A stretch of 46,643 nucleotides of DNA from Clostridiaceae bacterium (GCA_910574345.1 CAJSZV010000033.1:1-46643); one strand, 5' to 3'; positions 1 to 8,275 are shown, counted from the first letter of the stretch. Made by a program: numbers and translations. The notes: generated by a model from the sequence alone, not told the origin.

Positions 1-201
1 TTTTGGCATATCTGTATCATAGTCCACCTCTGCTTTAGTATATAATGAAAATCCCCATTCATTATAGCAGATTTTTCAGGACTTAGCTAAAAGACTTATT
101 GAAGAAAACCTTATTTTATAGTTTAAAAATTTCCGATTTTATGTTATGCTATCTACAAAAGGTCATATTCCTTCATTTATCATATGGACTTAAGTACAGA
201 C

Positions 202-230
202 CAAAGGAGGACTTGATATGGATAAGCAAC
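202..230 (+). promoter_or_regulatory. Orphaned RBS and first codons of the hemerythrin gene
   Basis: AAAGGAGG at 202-209 is a strong ribosome-binding site and lies eight bases before an ATG at 218. That ATG opens M-D-K-Q and then meets the IS630 end at 231. Joining 218-232 directly to 1512 (keeping one TA) gives an unbroken frame, M-D-K-Q-L-V-W-N-E-K, running into the hemerythrin protein. This is therefore the original start of the gene at 1512-2846. The upstream 1-201 is AT-rich and presumably holds its promoter, but no convincing -35/-10 pair was found. Confidence 0.8.
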
Positions 231-306
231 TAGTGTAGTAACACATTTATATTTACATAATAATTCTTCCAATATATTCCACCATATGTTATGATAAAAG
301 AAAACG

Positions 307-828
307 GTGGTGACCCCTATGGCAAGACCTAAAGTATATTCGATCAACTTAACTGATGAAGAACGTTCCAAGCTTAACAAAGTGATTAAAAATAAAACTA
401 CCTGTAAAACAGTTCTGAAACGTTGTCAGATTCTGCGGGATCTTGATGAATCAAAAGGCTGCAAATTGACACATGCCCAGATTGCACATACCTATGCGGT
501 CTGTCCCGCAACTGTCTCAAATCTTATTAGAGACTATGTCAATAAAGGGATTGACCATATCATCCGTTATAATATCAGCCCAAATTCAGCGGCGGCTCTG
601 CGCAAGGCGGATGGACGTACAGAAGCAAAACTGATACAGATTGCCTGTGGCCCCGTCCCGGACGGCCATTCCAGATGGACACTGAAACTGCTGGAAGAAA
701 AATCCCGTGTGGAACTGGAGACTCCTATAAGCAGGGAAACTATCCGCAGAGTGCTTAAAAAAATGAACTCCAGCCCCACAGAAACGACTACTGGTGTATC
801 CCGCCGAAGGAAAATGCCGAATTTGTAG
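307..828 (+). CDS. IS630 transposase, N-terminal (HTH) part, OrfA
   Basis: This is the DNA-binding half of an IS630-family transposase (173 codons). It has a helix-turn-helix (Q-I-A-H-T-Y-A-V near residue 58) and a second winged-helix segment around residues 105-155 (S-R-E-T-I-R-R-V-L-K-K). The true product probably leaves this frame at a run of seven A (757-763). A -1 slip there gives K-K-N-E-L-Q-P-H-R-N-D-Y-W-C-I-P-P-K-E-N-A-E-F, which joins OrfB smoothly. The residues after codon 152 in this frame do not look like the family. The start is the ATG after a modest GGTGGTG at 306-312 or so. It is either a programmed-frameshift orfAB or a single-base inactivated transposase. Confidence 0.85.
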   Translation: MVTPMARPKVYSINLTDEERSKLNKVIKNKTTCKTVLKRCQILRDLDESKGCKLTHAQIAHTYAVCPATVSNLIRDYVNKGIDHIIRYNISPNSAAALRKADGRTEAKLIQIACGPVPDGHSRWTLKLLEEKSRVELETPISRETIRRVLKKMNSSPTETTTGVSRRRKMPNL

Positions 829-833
829 CCTGC

Positions 834-1472
834 ATGGAGGACGTTCTGGATATCTATGAGATGCCGTATGAACCTGCTGTTCCGGTAGTGTGCATGGATG
901 AAAAACCTTACCAGTTGCTTGGGGAAGCCAGAGCCCCCCTGCCCATGCGCCCAGGTAATACACAGAAAACCGATTCCGAATATATCCGAAACGGCAACTG
1001 CAGTATATTTGTGTTTGTAGAGCCTTTGGGTGGCGTGAGGCATGTAAGCGTCCGTGAACACCGTACCGCGGTTGACTGGGCGGAAGAAATCAAGTACCTT
1101 GTAGATACCAGCTACCCTGACAAACAGAAAATTATACTTGTCATGGACAATCTCAATACCCATGCCATCGCCTCTCTATACAAAACATTTCCAGCTCAGG
1201 AGGCACGTCGGATAGCCAGAAAACTGGAGATCCACTATACCCCAAAGCATGGAAGCTGGCTGAACATGGCAGAGATAGAGCTCAATGTCATGACACGGCA
1301 ATGCCTTTCACGGAGGATAGCAGACATCGACGAACTCCGGCGGGAACTGTCGGCATGGGAAACGGATCGAAACCACGCCAGTGAAAACATCTGCTGGCAC
1401 TTTACGACGGACAATGCTAGAGAAAAACTGATATCCCTGTATCCAAAGTTCGAGGTACCAGTTTCAGAATAG
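834..1472 (+). CDS. IS630 transposase, DDE catalytic part, OrfB
   Basis: This is the catalytic domain (212 codons as drawn; with frameshifting it begins near 762). The DDE residues are visible: D in V-V-C-M-D-E-K-P, D in L-V-M-D-N-L-N-T-H, and E in H-G-S-W-L-N-M-A-E-I-E. All are canonical for IS630. The frame is open upstream of the drawn ATG back to the A7 slip site, and that upstream stretch carries conserved residues (W-C-I-P-P-K-E-N-A-E-F). This indicates that the real protein is a fusion with OrfA. The ATG at 834 has no obvious ribosome site of its own. Confidence 0.88.
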   Translation: MEDVLDIYEMPYEPAVPVVCMDEKPYQLLGEARAPLPMRPGNTQKTDSEYIRNGNCSIFVFVEPLGGVRHVSVREHRTAVDWAEEIKYLVDTSYPDKQKIILVMDNLNTHAIASLYKTFPAQEARRIARKLEIHYTPKHGSWLNMAEIELNVMTRQCLSRRIADIDELRRELSAWETDRNHASENICWHFTTDNAREKLISLYPKFEVPVSE

Positions 1473-1511
1473 GAAACTGATTTACCTAAATATAAATGTG
1501 TTGCAACACTA

Positions 1512-2846
1512 GTGTGGAATGAGAAATTCAGCATCGGGGTAGATGCCATCGACAAAGAGCATCAACGGCTGTTTTCCATCATTAACAGGCTTTTTACTCT
1601 CAGGAAGGAGGGAGAAAAAAGCAGAAGAGCATGTGAGGAAGGGATTAAATACTTTTACGAGCATGCCATAAGGCATTTTACTGATGAAGAAAATTATATG
1701 AGTCTCATCAGCTATAAGAATCTGAAGATGCACAAGCGGATACATAAGGATTTTCGGGATAGGACACTTCCGGCTTTGGAGGATGAGCTTAAGAAATGCG
1801 ACTATTCCGCGGAAGCGGTGGACCATTTCCTGGCTGTGTGCGCCGGATGGCTCATCGGTCATACTCTGACGGAAGATCTCGCTATAACGGGAGAAACGCC
1901 TAGCAGATGGGATGATCTTCTGCCGGTTCAGGAACTGGAATCCATGAAGACCGTGATCATCCAGTGCCTTCAGCATATGTTTGGCCTGAAAGCAACGGTA
2001 ATCAGCGAGACATACGACGGCGAGAAGTTCGGCGACGGCATTTATTACCGTCTTGTCTACGGCAGGGAACAGGACAAGAAAAAGTGGGAAATCATTATGG
2101 TCTTTGATGAGAAGATCCTTGTCAATACCATCGGAAAGATCCTGGGAGTCCGCTCCAACAAGCTGGATGTAATGCTTATTAATGCGGTCCGCTACAGCGC
2201 AAGCCAGTTCGTATGGCATGTCATGTCACATTTTCCAACTATGGAGTCCTATGAGCTGCAGGAAGAAAATCTTCTTACTTATGAACAGTTCCAGCAGATA
2301 TTTGAGAACGAAAAACCCCAGGTCAGCCTGTTATTCGGTACGAACACAGGTTATTTCTCCTATTGCATCATTGCCCCTCATCTGCTGGAGTCAGGAATCG
2401 GCATGCCGCTGAATGTGAAGAATGAGATGGCTGAGACAGAAAGGTATTTCAAAATAAACCAGAGAAGTTCCAAGCCCAAAGTTCTTCTGGTGGATGATTC
2501 CATGACCATACGGGAAGGTATCCGGAGGCTGTTAGTAGAAGATTATGAGGTTTCGACGGTTCAGTCGGGTGTGGCCGCTATCCGCGCTATCTCTCTGGAC
2601 AGGCCGGATCTGGTGCTTCTGGACTATGATATGCCGGTCTGCGACGGAAGGCATGTATTGGAGATGCTCCGGTCCGATAAAGAATTTGAGGATGTGTCGG
2701 TTATCTTCCTTACCAGCAGAGACGACCCTGAAAGCGTGAAAAAGGTGCTGGAACTGAAACCGGAGGGATATCTTCTGAAATACTTAAAGCCGGCGGAGAT
2801 CCGCAAGCGGGTAGATGATTTTTTCAAAAAGAAAAAAGTTGTGTAA
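1512..2846 (+). CDS. Hemerythrin / response-regulator receiver protein, 5' end disrupted
   Basis: The N-terminal hemerythrin domain (about residues 1-125) carries the full di-iron ligand pattern: H in D-K-E-H-Q, H-F-T-D-E, H-K-R-I-H, and H-T-L-T-E-D. Residues about 130-300 form an alpha/beta region that could be CheX-like, but this is weak. A receiver domain occupies about 322-440, with V-D-D, the phospho-acceptor D in L-L-D-Y-D-M-P, T in L-T-S-R, and K in L-K-Y-L-K-P. No DNA-binding output domain is present, so it is probably an oxygen- or redox-linked signalling protein, perhaps for chemotaxis. The IS630 element separates it from its own start and RBS at 202-232. The only start left in frame is GTG at 1512 with no ribosome site, so translation is doubtful. 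It may be a disrupted gene. Confidence 0.85.
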   Translation: MWNEKFSIGVDAIDKEHQRLFSIINRLFTLRKEGEKSRRACEEGIKYFYEHAIRHFTDEENYMSLISYKNLKMHKRIHKDFRDRTLPALEDELKKCDYSAEAVDHFLAVCAGWLIGHTLTEDLAITGETPSRWDDLLPVQELESMKTVIIQCLQHMFGLKATVISETYDGEKFGDGIYYRLVYGREQDKKKWEIIMVFDEKILVNTIGKILGVRSNKLDVMLINAVRYSASQFVWHVMSHFPTMESYELQEENLLTYEQFQQIFENEKPQVSLLFGTNTGYFSYCIIAPHLLESGIGMPLNVKNEMAETERYFKINQRSSKPKVLLVDDSMTIREGIRRLLVEDYEVSTVQSGVAAIRAISLDRPDLVLLDYDMPVCDGRHVLEMLRSDKEFEDVSVIFLTSRDDPESVKKVLELKPEGYLLKYLKPAEIRKRVDDFFKKKKVV

Positions 2847-2879
2847 CATAATCGGATAGAGAGGATAAGAGAAGCAGAC

Positions 2880-4100
2880 ATGGAAGGCAGCACAGGTGAC
2901 GAAAGGATAGCGGAAAGCCAGCGGGCAGAGGTTTCGGAAGATCAGCAGATGGCCATTGAGGAGGTCTATGCTCTGGCCAAACAGTGCAGACAGGAAAAAG
3001 ACTATATGACAGAGGCATATTGGTATGAGATGCTTCTGATGTATCGAAACATAGATAAAGAATGGCTGGAAACCACCCAGTATTCCTGCGGAAAGGCATA
3101 TTTTGATGCCGGAAGAGAAAAAGACGCGCTGCACTGGTTTGAGAAAGCCGCCTGCCAGGGCAACAAAAAGGCAAAGCTTCGGTGCGGCCGGATGTATGCC
3201 CAGTCGGAAGATGCCAATGATCAGAAAAAAGCACTGTACTGGCTGGAGCAGGCTGCGGAAGACGGGAATCCTGAGATTCAGCAGCTGTGCGGAGATATGA
3301 ACTGCTGGGGCAAAGGCACGAAAGTGAATTACGCCCGTGCCCTGGAATGGTATGAAAGGGCGGCTCCCTGGGGCAATGCCAGCTCCCACTATGCCCGCGG
3401 GATGATGTATTATACAGGCGACAGCGTCAGTACAGATCATGCCAAGGCCCTGGAATGGCTGAAAAAGGCCGCCCGCGGGAATCACGGGTATGCACAGTAC
3501 CAGTGCGGGTGGATGTACCAGCACGGGGAAGGCACTCCTAAGAACCCGGAGAAAGCTTTCAGCTGTTATGAAGAAGCCGCCAGCAACGGACATGATGGTG
3601 CATTACATCAGCTGGGCCTTATGTACTACCGTGGAGAGGGGGTAAAAAAGGACCGGAAGAAAGCTTTTGACTGCTGCCACGAAGCCGGCGTCAAAGGAGT
3701 ACCGGAGGCGCAGTTCCAATGCGGACAGATGTATTATAAAGGAGATGGAACCAGGAAAGACTTAAAAAAGGCTCTGCGGTGGTTTGAAAAGGCAGGCCGC
3801 AGCGGCTGCAAAGAAGCATGGCTCATCTGCGGCAAGATGTATTACAAGGGAACAGGCACAGACACAGATTACACTAAAGCATTATCCTGGTACGAAAAAG
3901 CCGCCGGCGAAGAGGACTGTCCCGGCAATGGGGAAGCAAAATACATATGCGGCATCATCTGCTGCGCGGAAGGAAAGCCCAAAGAAGAAAGAGAAAAAGG
4001 ACTCCGGCTGATCAAAGAGGCCGCCGAACAGGGATATAAGCCTGCATGGATCGCCTTGAGATTCAAGTTCCGTCCTCAGAGGTCCAAGACCGATGAGTAG
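2880..4100 (+). CDS. Sel1-repeat (SLR/TPR-like) protein
   Basis: The protein has 406 residues with about nine Sel1-like repeats from residue 65 to the C-terminus. Each follows the pattern A-L-x-W-(Y/F)-E-K-A-A-x-x-G-x-x-x-A-x-x-x-x-G-x-M-Y-x-x-G-x-G. Such solenoids mediate protein-protein contacts. There is no signal peptide or membrane segment, so it is cytosolic. The gene starts 33 bases after the hemerythrin/receiver gene in the same direction, so the two were probably one operon. That suggests it is a scaffold or partner in that signalling pathway. If so, the upstream IS630 insertion would also reduce its expression unless the element supplies a promoter. The partner and specific role cannot be read from the sequence. 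Confidence 0.85.
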   Translation: MEGSTGDERIAESQRAEVSEDQQMAIEEVYALAKQCRQEKDYMTEAYWYEMLLMYRNIDKEWLETTQYSCGKAYFDAGREKDALHWFEKAACQGNKKAKLRCGRMYAQSEDANDQKKALYWLEQAAEDGNPEIQQLCGDMNCWGKGTKVNYARALEWYERAAPWGNASSHYARGMMYYTGDSVSTDHAKALEWLKKAARGNHGYAQYQCGWMYQHGEGTPKNPEKAFSCYEEAASNGHDGALHQLGLMYYRGEGVKKDRKKAFDCCHEAGVKGVPEAQFQCGQMYYKGDGTRKDLKKALRWFEKAGRSGCKEAWLICGKMYYKGTGTDTDYTKALSWYEKAAGEEDCPGNGEAKYICGIICCAEGKPKEEREKGLRLIKEAAEQGYKPAWIALRFKFRPQRSKTDE

Positions 4101-4116
4101 AGAAACAGCCTGCTGC

Positions 4117-4154
4117 AAACAGGGTATACCGCTTTTAGACGGTATACCCTGTTT
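4117..4154. terminator. Rho-independent terminator, convergent
   Basis: A perfect 15-bp stem (AAACAGGGTATACCG, 4117-4131, with 4140-4154) has an eight-base loop and is followed by TTTTT on the plus strand. It lies between the Sel1 gene (plus) and the aldo-keto reductase (minus), and probably serves both. Confidence 0.88.
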
Positions 4155-4177
4155 TTGAATGCACTCATCAATCCTTA

Positions 4178-5032
4178 TTACACAATATCCAGATATACCT
4201 TCCGCGAAGGCGCCGGAAACTCCTTATCAATCATATCCAGCTCTTCCCCTGTCAGCACCACCTCTGCGGCCGCCCTATTTTCCAGGGTATGTTCTTTCCT
4301 CCCTGTCCTGGGAATAGCGATGGTACTTCCGTCTCTCACTGCAAATGCCAGCAGCACCTGAGAAATCGTAGCCTTGTGATTATCCGCAATCTCCTTAAGC
4401 ACCGGACTCCCATACAGCCCCCGGCGCAGATTCCCTGCCTGAGCCAAGGGGCAGTAAGCCATCAGCGGCACCTTATGATCCCTCATCCACGGCAGCAGAT
4501 CATACTCGATTCCTCTGGAAGCCACATGGTAGAGTACCTGGTTCACCGCGCAGTTCTTCCCATTCGGCACAGACCACAGTTCCTCCATATCGTCCGTATC
4601 AAAGTTGGACACGCCCCAGCGGCAGATCTTCCCTTCTTTCTTAAGCTGTTCCATACAGGCCACAGTCTCCGAAAGAGGAATTCCGCCCCGCCAGTGGAGC
4701 AGATACAGATCCAGATAATCCGTCCCCATCCGTTCCAAACTGGCCATGCAGCTCTTAAAAATATTCTTCCGCCCTGCATTATGGGGATATACCTTAGAAA
4801 CCAGGAAAAGCCTGCTCCGGTCCATCCCCTTTATGGTCCTTCCGATCAAAGCCTCCGCCTTCCCGTTTCCATACATCTCCGCCGTATCCAGAAGCGTCAT
4901 ACCCGCGTCAATCCCTGCGGTCAGGGCTTCCTGCTCCCTGATAAACCTGTCCCTATGCTCCCCCAGAAACCAGGTCCCCTGCCCAATACACGGAACCTTC
5001 CTTCCATCCGATAAACAAACTTGTCTTTCCAT
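4178..5032 (-). CDS. Aldo/keto reductase
   Basis: The 284-residue NAD(P)H-dependent aldo-keto reductase has the complete catalytic tetrad: D49 (L-L-D-T-A-E-M-Y), Y54, K80 (L-V-S-K-V-Y-P) and H113 (L-L-H-W-R). The spacing G-V-S-N-F-D is standard for the fold. It probably reduces aldehyde or ketone groups of small sugars or aldehydes. It is the last gene of the minus-strand cluster, and its AGGAGG ribosome site overlaps the stop codon of glycerate kinase, so the two are translationally linked. That linkage suggests a role in the same carbon pathway, but the substrate cannot be told from sequence. Confidence 0.9.
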   Translation of the reverse strand: MERQVCLSDGRKVPCIGQGTWFLGEHRDRFIREQEALTAGIDAGMTLLDTAEMYGNGKAEALIGRTIKGMDRSRLFLVSKVYPHNAGRKNIFKSCMASLERMGTDYLDLYLLHWRGGIPLSETVACMEQLKKEGKICRWGVSNFDTDDMEELWSVPNGKNCAVNQVLYHVASRGIEYDLLPWMRDHKVPLMAYCPLAQAGNLRRGLYGSPVLKEIADNHKATISQVLLAFAVRDGSTIAIPRTGRKEHTLENRAAAEVVLTGEELDMIDKEFPAPSRKVYLDIV

Positions 5033-5039
5033 AGTCCTC

Positions 5040-6179
5040 CTACTTTAGTCCCATGCCAACCCGCAGCATCCTGAACATCCTTTCCGCCGCATTGCTGTAA
5101 AGTTCCTCGGCCCGCTCCAAAGCCTCCTCGATATCCATGGCCCCGTTAATGGTGGGGATAATACTCTCCACTCCGAATTCATAGATCTTCTCCGCACCGG
5201 TTCCCATACCGCCTACCAAAGCCACAGCCGGAACCCCCTTGGCCCTGCATCTTAGTCCGATACCGCTGGGCACCTTGCCGAAAGCAGACTGCCAGTCAAT
5301 TCTTCCCTCGCCTGTCACTACCAGATCGGTCCCCTCAAGAAGCCCGTCAAAGTCAATCAGGTCAAGAACCGTCTCAATACCGGATTTGAGAGTTGCGTGA
5401 AGGAATACACACAGAGCAGCCCCCAGGCCGCCTGCCGCGCCGGCCCCCGGAATCTGGTCTACATCCTTGCCTAACTTGTCCCGGATTACAGCGGCATAAT
5501 TCTTCATGCCCGCTTCCAGCTCATCCAGAATCTCCGGCGTTCCGCCCTTTTGTTTTCCAAATGTATAAGTAGCCCCGTCCGTTCCCGTAAGAGGATTATT
5601 AACATCACACATTACTGTAAATTCTGCCTCCGCCGCAACCGGATGAAGTCCGCTCACATCAATATCAGCCACTTTAGCCAGATCTGACCCTGCGCCTTCC
5701 AGTTCCTTTCCCTCTTTGTCCAGGAACCGGATTCCCAAAGCTCTCATAGCGCCCATACCGCCGTCATTGGTAGCGCTTCCTCCGATGGCAATAGAGATTT
5801 TCCGGTATCCCTGATCCAAGGCATCCCGAATCAGCTCTCCGGTTCCGTATGTAGTAGTGTTTAACGGATTCCTCTTCTCTGTGGGAACCATAGGAAGACC
5901 TGAGGCCGCCGCCATCTCAATAATAGCGGAATCTTGATGGAAGACACCATAGGAACTTTCCGCCATTTCCATAAGGGGGCCGTGAACCGCAACCTGCCTC
6001 TTTTCCCCTTTAGTCACCGTAATCACAGCATCCACGGTTCCCTCGCCTCCGTCGGCAATGGGAACTCCAAGAGTCTCGCAGCCCGGAAAAATCTTGTCCG
6101 CCCATGTACTCAACAGCTCAATAATCCTTTCCGATGACAAAGTACCTTTAAAAGAATCCGATGCAAATAAAAATCTCAT
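5040..6179 (-). CDS. garK: Glycerate kinase (GarK/GlxK type)
   Basis: The 379-residue protein belongs to the GarK/GlxK glycerate kinase family. It opens with F-A-S-D-S-F-K-G-T-L-S and I-A-D-G-G-E-G-T-V-D-A, followed by the glycine-rich I-G-G-S-A-T-N-D-G-G-M-G and G-A-G-A-A-G-G-L-G. It phosphorylates D-glycerate with ATP to a phosphoglycerate (2-phosphoglycerate in characterised GarK enzymes), feeding glycolysis. An AGGAGG site precedes the ATG. Upstream in the same operon are a DapA-family lyase and tartronate semialdehyde reductase, whose product is glycerate. This makes the kinase the final step of the locus. Confidence 0.93.
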   Translation of the reverse strand: MRFLFASDSFKGTLSSERIIELLSTWADKIFPGCETLGVPIADGGEGTVDAVITVTKGEKRQVAVHGPLMEMAESSYGVFHQDSAIIEMAAASGLPMVPTEKRNPLNTTTYGTGELIRDALDQGYRKISIAIGGSATNDGGMGAMRALGIRFLDKEGKELEGAGSDLAKVADIDVSGLHPVAAEAEFTVMCDVNNPLTGTDGATYTFGKQKGGTPEILDELEAGMKNYAAVIRDKLGKDVDQIPGAGAAGGLGAALCVFLHATLKSGIETVLDLIDFDGLLEGTDLVVTGEGRIDWQSAFGKVPSGIGLRCRAKGVPAVALVGGMGTGAEKIYEFGVESIIPTINGAMDIEEALERAEELYSNAAERMFRMLRVGMGLK

Positions 6180-6243
6180 ATAAACCCTCCTATCATTTTG
6201 TTGGTCCTGCCGATCCGGACAAGCCGGACGTATATTTTATATG

Positions 6244-6287
6244 CACAATAGACCGGCATTAAAAGGGGAAACTGCCGGCCCACTGTG
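6244..6287 (-). other. Intercistronic hairpin in the gar-like operon
   Basis: The arms 6244-6258 and 6273-6287 pair over 15 bp, counting G-U pairs in the minus-strand RNA (core GCCGGCA / TGCCGG). It lies between the DapA-family gene and glycerate kinase. There is no T-run, so an mRNA-stability or processing stem is more likely than a terminator. Confidence 0.5.
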
Positions 6288-6321
6288 CTACAATTTATTC
6301 AATATGGAGATAATGACGTCT

Positions 6322-7221
6322 TTAGATTAATCCTGCCTTCTTCATCTCAGTCTTAATCTTATCTAAAACCGGGCCTTCAGGAGTGGGCAGGTTAGGTGTA
6401 TAGGGAACTCCGATATCGCGTCCCCTTAAATTAGCCATGTCTTTTGCCGCCACCGGGAAGCTTGCCCCGTCCATGGACAGCCTCACCGGATTCAGTTTAA
6501 ACTGGGCTTCCAGAGAACCTTCCAGATCACCGGCTGCATACTTATTGTACACATCCGTGATCAGTTCCGGCATAAAGTTTGCAGCAGTGCATACGCCGCC
6601 TACGGCGCCATGGCACATAGAAGCGTACAGCAGCGTATCTTTTCCGCCGAATACTTTAAAGTTCACATCCCTGGTTCTGCGGATAAACTCCGCAGTCTGA
6701 GTGATGTCGCCGCTTGTATCTTTCATACCCACGATATTGGGAATTTCATGGGCCAATCTCTCTACCAGATTGCCGGACAATGTATAATTCACCCGGCCCG
6801 GATTATTATAAAGAAGCATGGGAGTCTCCGGAACCGCCTCTGCAATGGTCTTAAAGTGCACAAACAGTTCGGTCTCTGTAGGCTTTAAGAACATAGGCTG
6901 CAGAACGGATATGCCTGCCGCGCCGTTATCCACTGCCATTTTAGCCAGACGGCAGCATTTCTTTGTGCTGATGGCGCCGATGCCAAAATACACCGGTACA
7001 CGGCCAGCAGCCTGATCCACCATAATCTTAAGGCCCCGCTCCATCTCATCCTCCTCGATGACATAGAACTCGCCGTTGCTTCCGAATGCCAGGATTCCCA
7101 AAACTCCGCCTTCGATTACATAGTCAACCTGTTCCCTTAACTTCTTCTCGTCGATCAGCTCGTTCTCATCAATGGGAGTCAGAATCGGCACTACCACACC
7201 CTTAATAAAATCTGTATTCAT
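6322..7221 (-). CDS. DapA-family lyase/aldolase (dihydrodipicolinate synthase superfamily)
   Basis: The 299-residue class I aldolase-type TIM barrel has the Schiff-base lysine in I-V-G-M-K-D-T-S-G-D and the catalytic tyrosine in L-Y-N-N-P-G-R. The N-terminal signature G-S-N-G-E-F is the usual G-T-T-G-E variant. The superfamily includes DHDPS, N-acetylneuraminate lyase and keto-deoxy-sugar-acid aldolases and dehydratases. Flanked by tartronate semialdehyde reductase and glycerate kinase, it is better read as a catabolic 2-keto acid aldolase releasing pyruvate plus tartronate semialdehyde (filling the GarL role) than as lysine biosynthesis. This function is inferred from context. A ribosome site AAGGAGA precedes the ATG. 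Confidence 0.85.
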   Translation of the reverse strand: MNTDFIKGVVVPILTPIDENELIDEKKLREQVDYVIEGGVLGILAFGSNGEFYVIEEDEMERGLKIMVDQAAGRVPVYFGIGAISTKKCCRLAKMAVDNGAAGISVLQPMFLKPTETELFVHFKTIAEAVPETPMLLYNNPGRVNYTLSGNLVERLAHEIPNIVGMKDTSGDITQTAEFIRRTRDVNFKVFGGKDTLLYASMCHGAVGGVCTAANFMPELITDVYNKYAAGDLEGSLEAQFKLNPVRLSMDGASFPVAAKDMANLRGRDIGVPYTPNLPTPEGPVLDKIKTEMKKAGLI

Positions 7222-7245
7222 ACCAGTTCTCCTTTTAGTACCTGT

Positions 7246-8130
7246 TTATGACTCTACCGTTACGTTAGCAATCTTCTCATAGTACTTCACGATGCTGGAG
7301 TGATCTTCCTTATCAAATCCTTCGGACTTTAAGAACTGCATAATTTCCATAAGCTGAGCGGTTAAGGGAACCGGAGAGCTGATTGCATGAGCTGCATTCA
7401 GAGCATTGTTCAGATCCTTAATGTGCAGTTCAATACGGAAACCCGGCTTAAAGTTTCTGTCCAACATCATAGGAGCCTTGGCATCCATAACCGTAGAACC
7501 TGCTAAGCCCCCTCTGATTGCCTTATATACCAGCTCAGGGTCAGCGCCTGCCTTCTTTGCGAAGGTAAGCGCCTCGGATACTGCCGCAATATTAACGGCA
7601 ACCACAATCTGGTTAGCCAGCTTTGCCACATTGCCTGCCCCAAGCTCACCAACATATACGACAGAACCTGCCATTACCATAAGAAGATCATAATACTTGT
7701 CAAACAGCTCTTTCTTGCCGCCTACCATAACAGACAATGTGCCGTCGATGGCTTTCGGCTCTCCGCCGGATACGGGGGCATCCAGCATGTCGATACCCAT
7801 CTTAGCCAGCTCAGCGCCGATGGCCTTGCTCTCCGTTGGGTCAATGGAACTCATGTCGATCACTACAGACCCCTCATGAGCACCCTCTGCCACACCGTTC
7901 TCACCCAGTACAGCCGCTCTCACATGGGGAGAGTTGGGAACCATGGTGATCACCACATCGCATTCCTGTGCCACTTCCCTGCCATTGGCCGCAGCCTTAG
8001 CACCGCAGGAAACCAGATCAGAAACTGCCTCTTTATTAAAATCAAAAACCACTAATTCATGACCGGCCTTAACCAGATTCTTGCTCATTGGCCTTCCCAT
8101 AATTCCCAAACCGATAAATCCAACTTTCAT
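7246..8130 (-). CDS. garR: 2-hydroxy-3-oxopropionate (tartronate semialdehyde) reductase
   Basis: The 294-residue beta-hydroxyacid dehydrogenase has the Rossmann motif G-F-I-G-L-G-I-M-G-R-P-M at residues 4-15, the substrate signature D-A-P-V-S-G-G-E, and the catalytic lysine in G-N-V-A-K-L-A-N-Q. The length fits GarR/GlxR. It would reduce tartronate semialdehyde to D-glycerate with NAD(P)H, the substrate for the glycerate kinase two genes downstream. It is the first gene of the operon and has a sigma-A promoter at 8247-8275. 3-hydroxyisobutyrate dehydrogenase is the main alternative within the family, and the neighbours argue against it. Confidence 0.88.
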   Translation of the reverse strand: MKVGFIGLGIMGRPMSKNLVKAGHELVVFDFNKEAVSDLVSCGAKAAANGREVAQECDVVITMVPNSPHVRAAVLGENGVAEGAHEGSVVIDMSSIDPTESKAIGAELAKMGIDMLDAPVSGGEPKAIDGTLSVMVGGKKELFDKYYDLLMVMAGSVVYVGELGAGNVAKLANQIVVAVNIAAVSEALTFAKKAGADPELVYKAIRGGLAGSTVMDAKAPMMLDRNFKPGFRIELHIKDLNNALNAAHAISSPVPLTAQLMEIMQFLKSEGFDKEDHSSIVKYYEKIANVTVES

Positions 8131-8246
8131 CTTTCTTACCTCATCTTTCTTATTATATTTTACATTCTTTAGGAATCTCTGCCAACTTCGGAACCCTCAG
8201 GTATTCCCGTTCCCCTTCCCTCATGTCCCTGTCAGCTTATGTCTGA

Positions 8247-8275
8247 ATTATATGGAAAAGCCTGAAAAAAAACAA
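8247..8275 (-). promoter_or_regulatory. Sigma-A promoter of the gar-like operon
   Basis: On the minus strand, TTGTTT (8270-8275) and a perfect TATAAT (8247-8252) are separated by 17 bases. The transcript would have a leader of about 110 bases before the reductase ATG at 8130. The stretch 8276-8431 is AT-rich and shows no open frame. Confidence 0.7.

Larger units (their letters stand above)
231..1511 (+). mobile_element. IS630-family insertion sequence
   Basis: The terminal inverted repeats are at 233-255 and 1487-1509 and agree at 21 of 23 positions (left arm begins GTGTAGTAACACATTT, right arm in reverse complement GTGTTGCAACACATTT). The element is flanked by TA at 231-232 and 1510-1511, the target duplication typical of IS630/Tc1. 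It encodes a two-frame transposase. The target is codon 5 of a hemerythrin/response-regulator gene. Both ends and the duplicated TA are intact, which suggests a fairly recent insertion. Confidence 0.92.

Noticed and set aside
1-201. Promoter of the hemerythrin gene
   Set aside because: Several AT-rich hexamers are present, such as TTGAAG and TATGCT, but no pair has convincing spacing, so none was annotated.
6244-6287. Terminator inside the gar-like operon
   Set aside because: There is no T-run on the coding strand, and the glycerate kinase gene follows with its own ribosome site.
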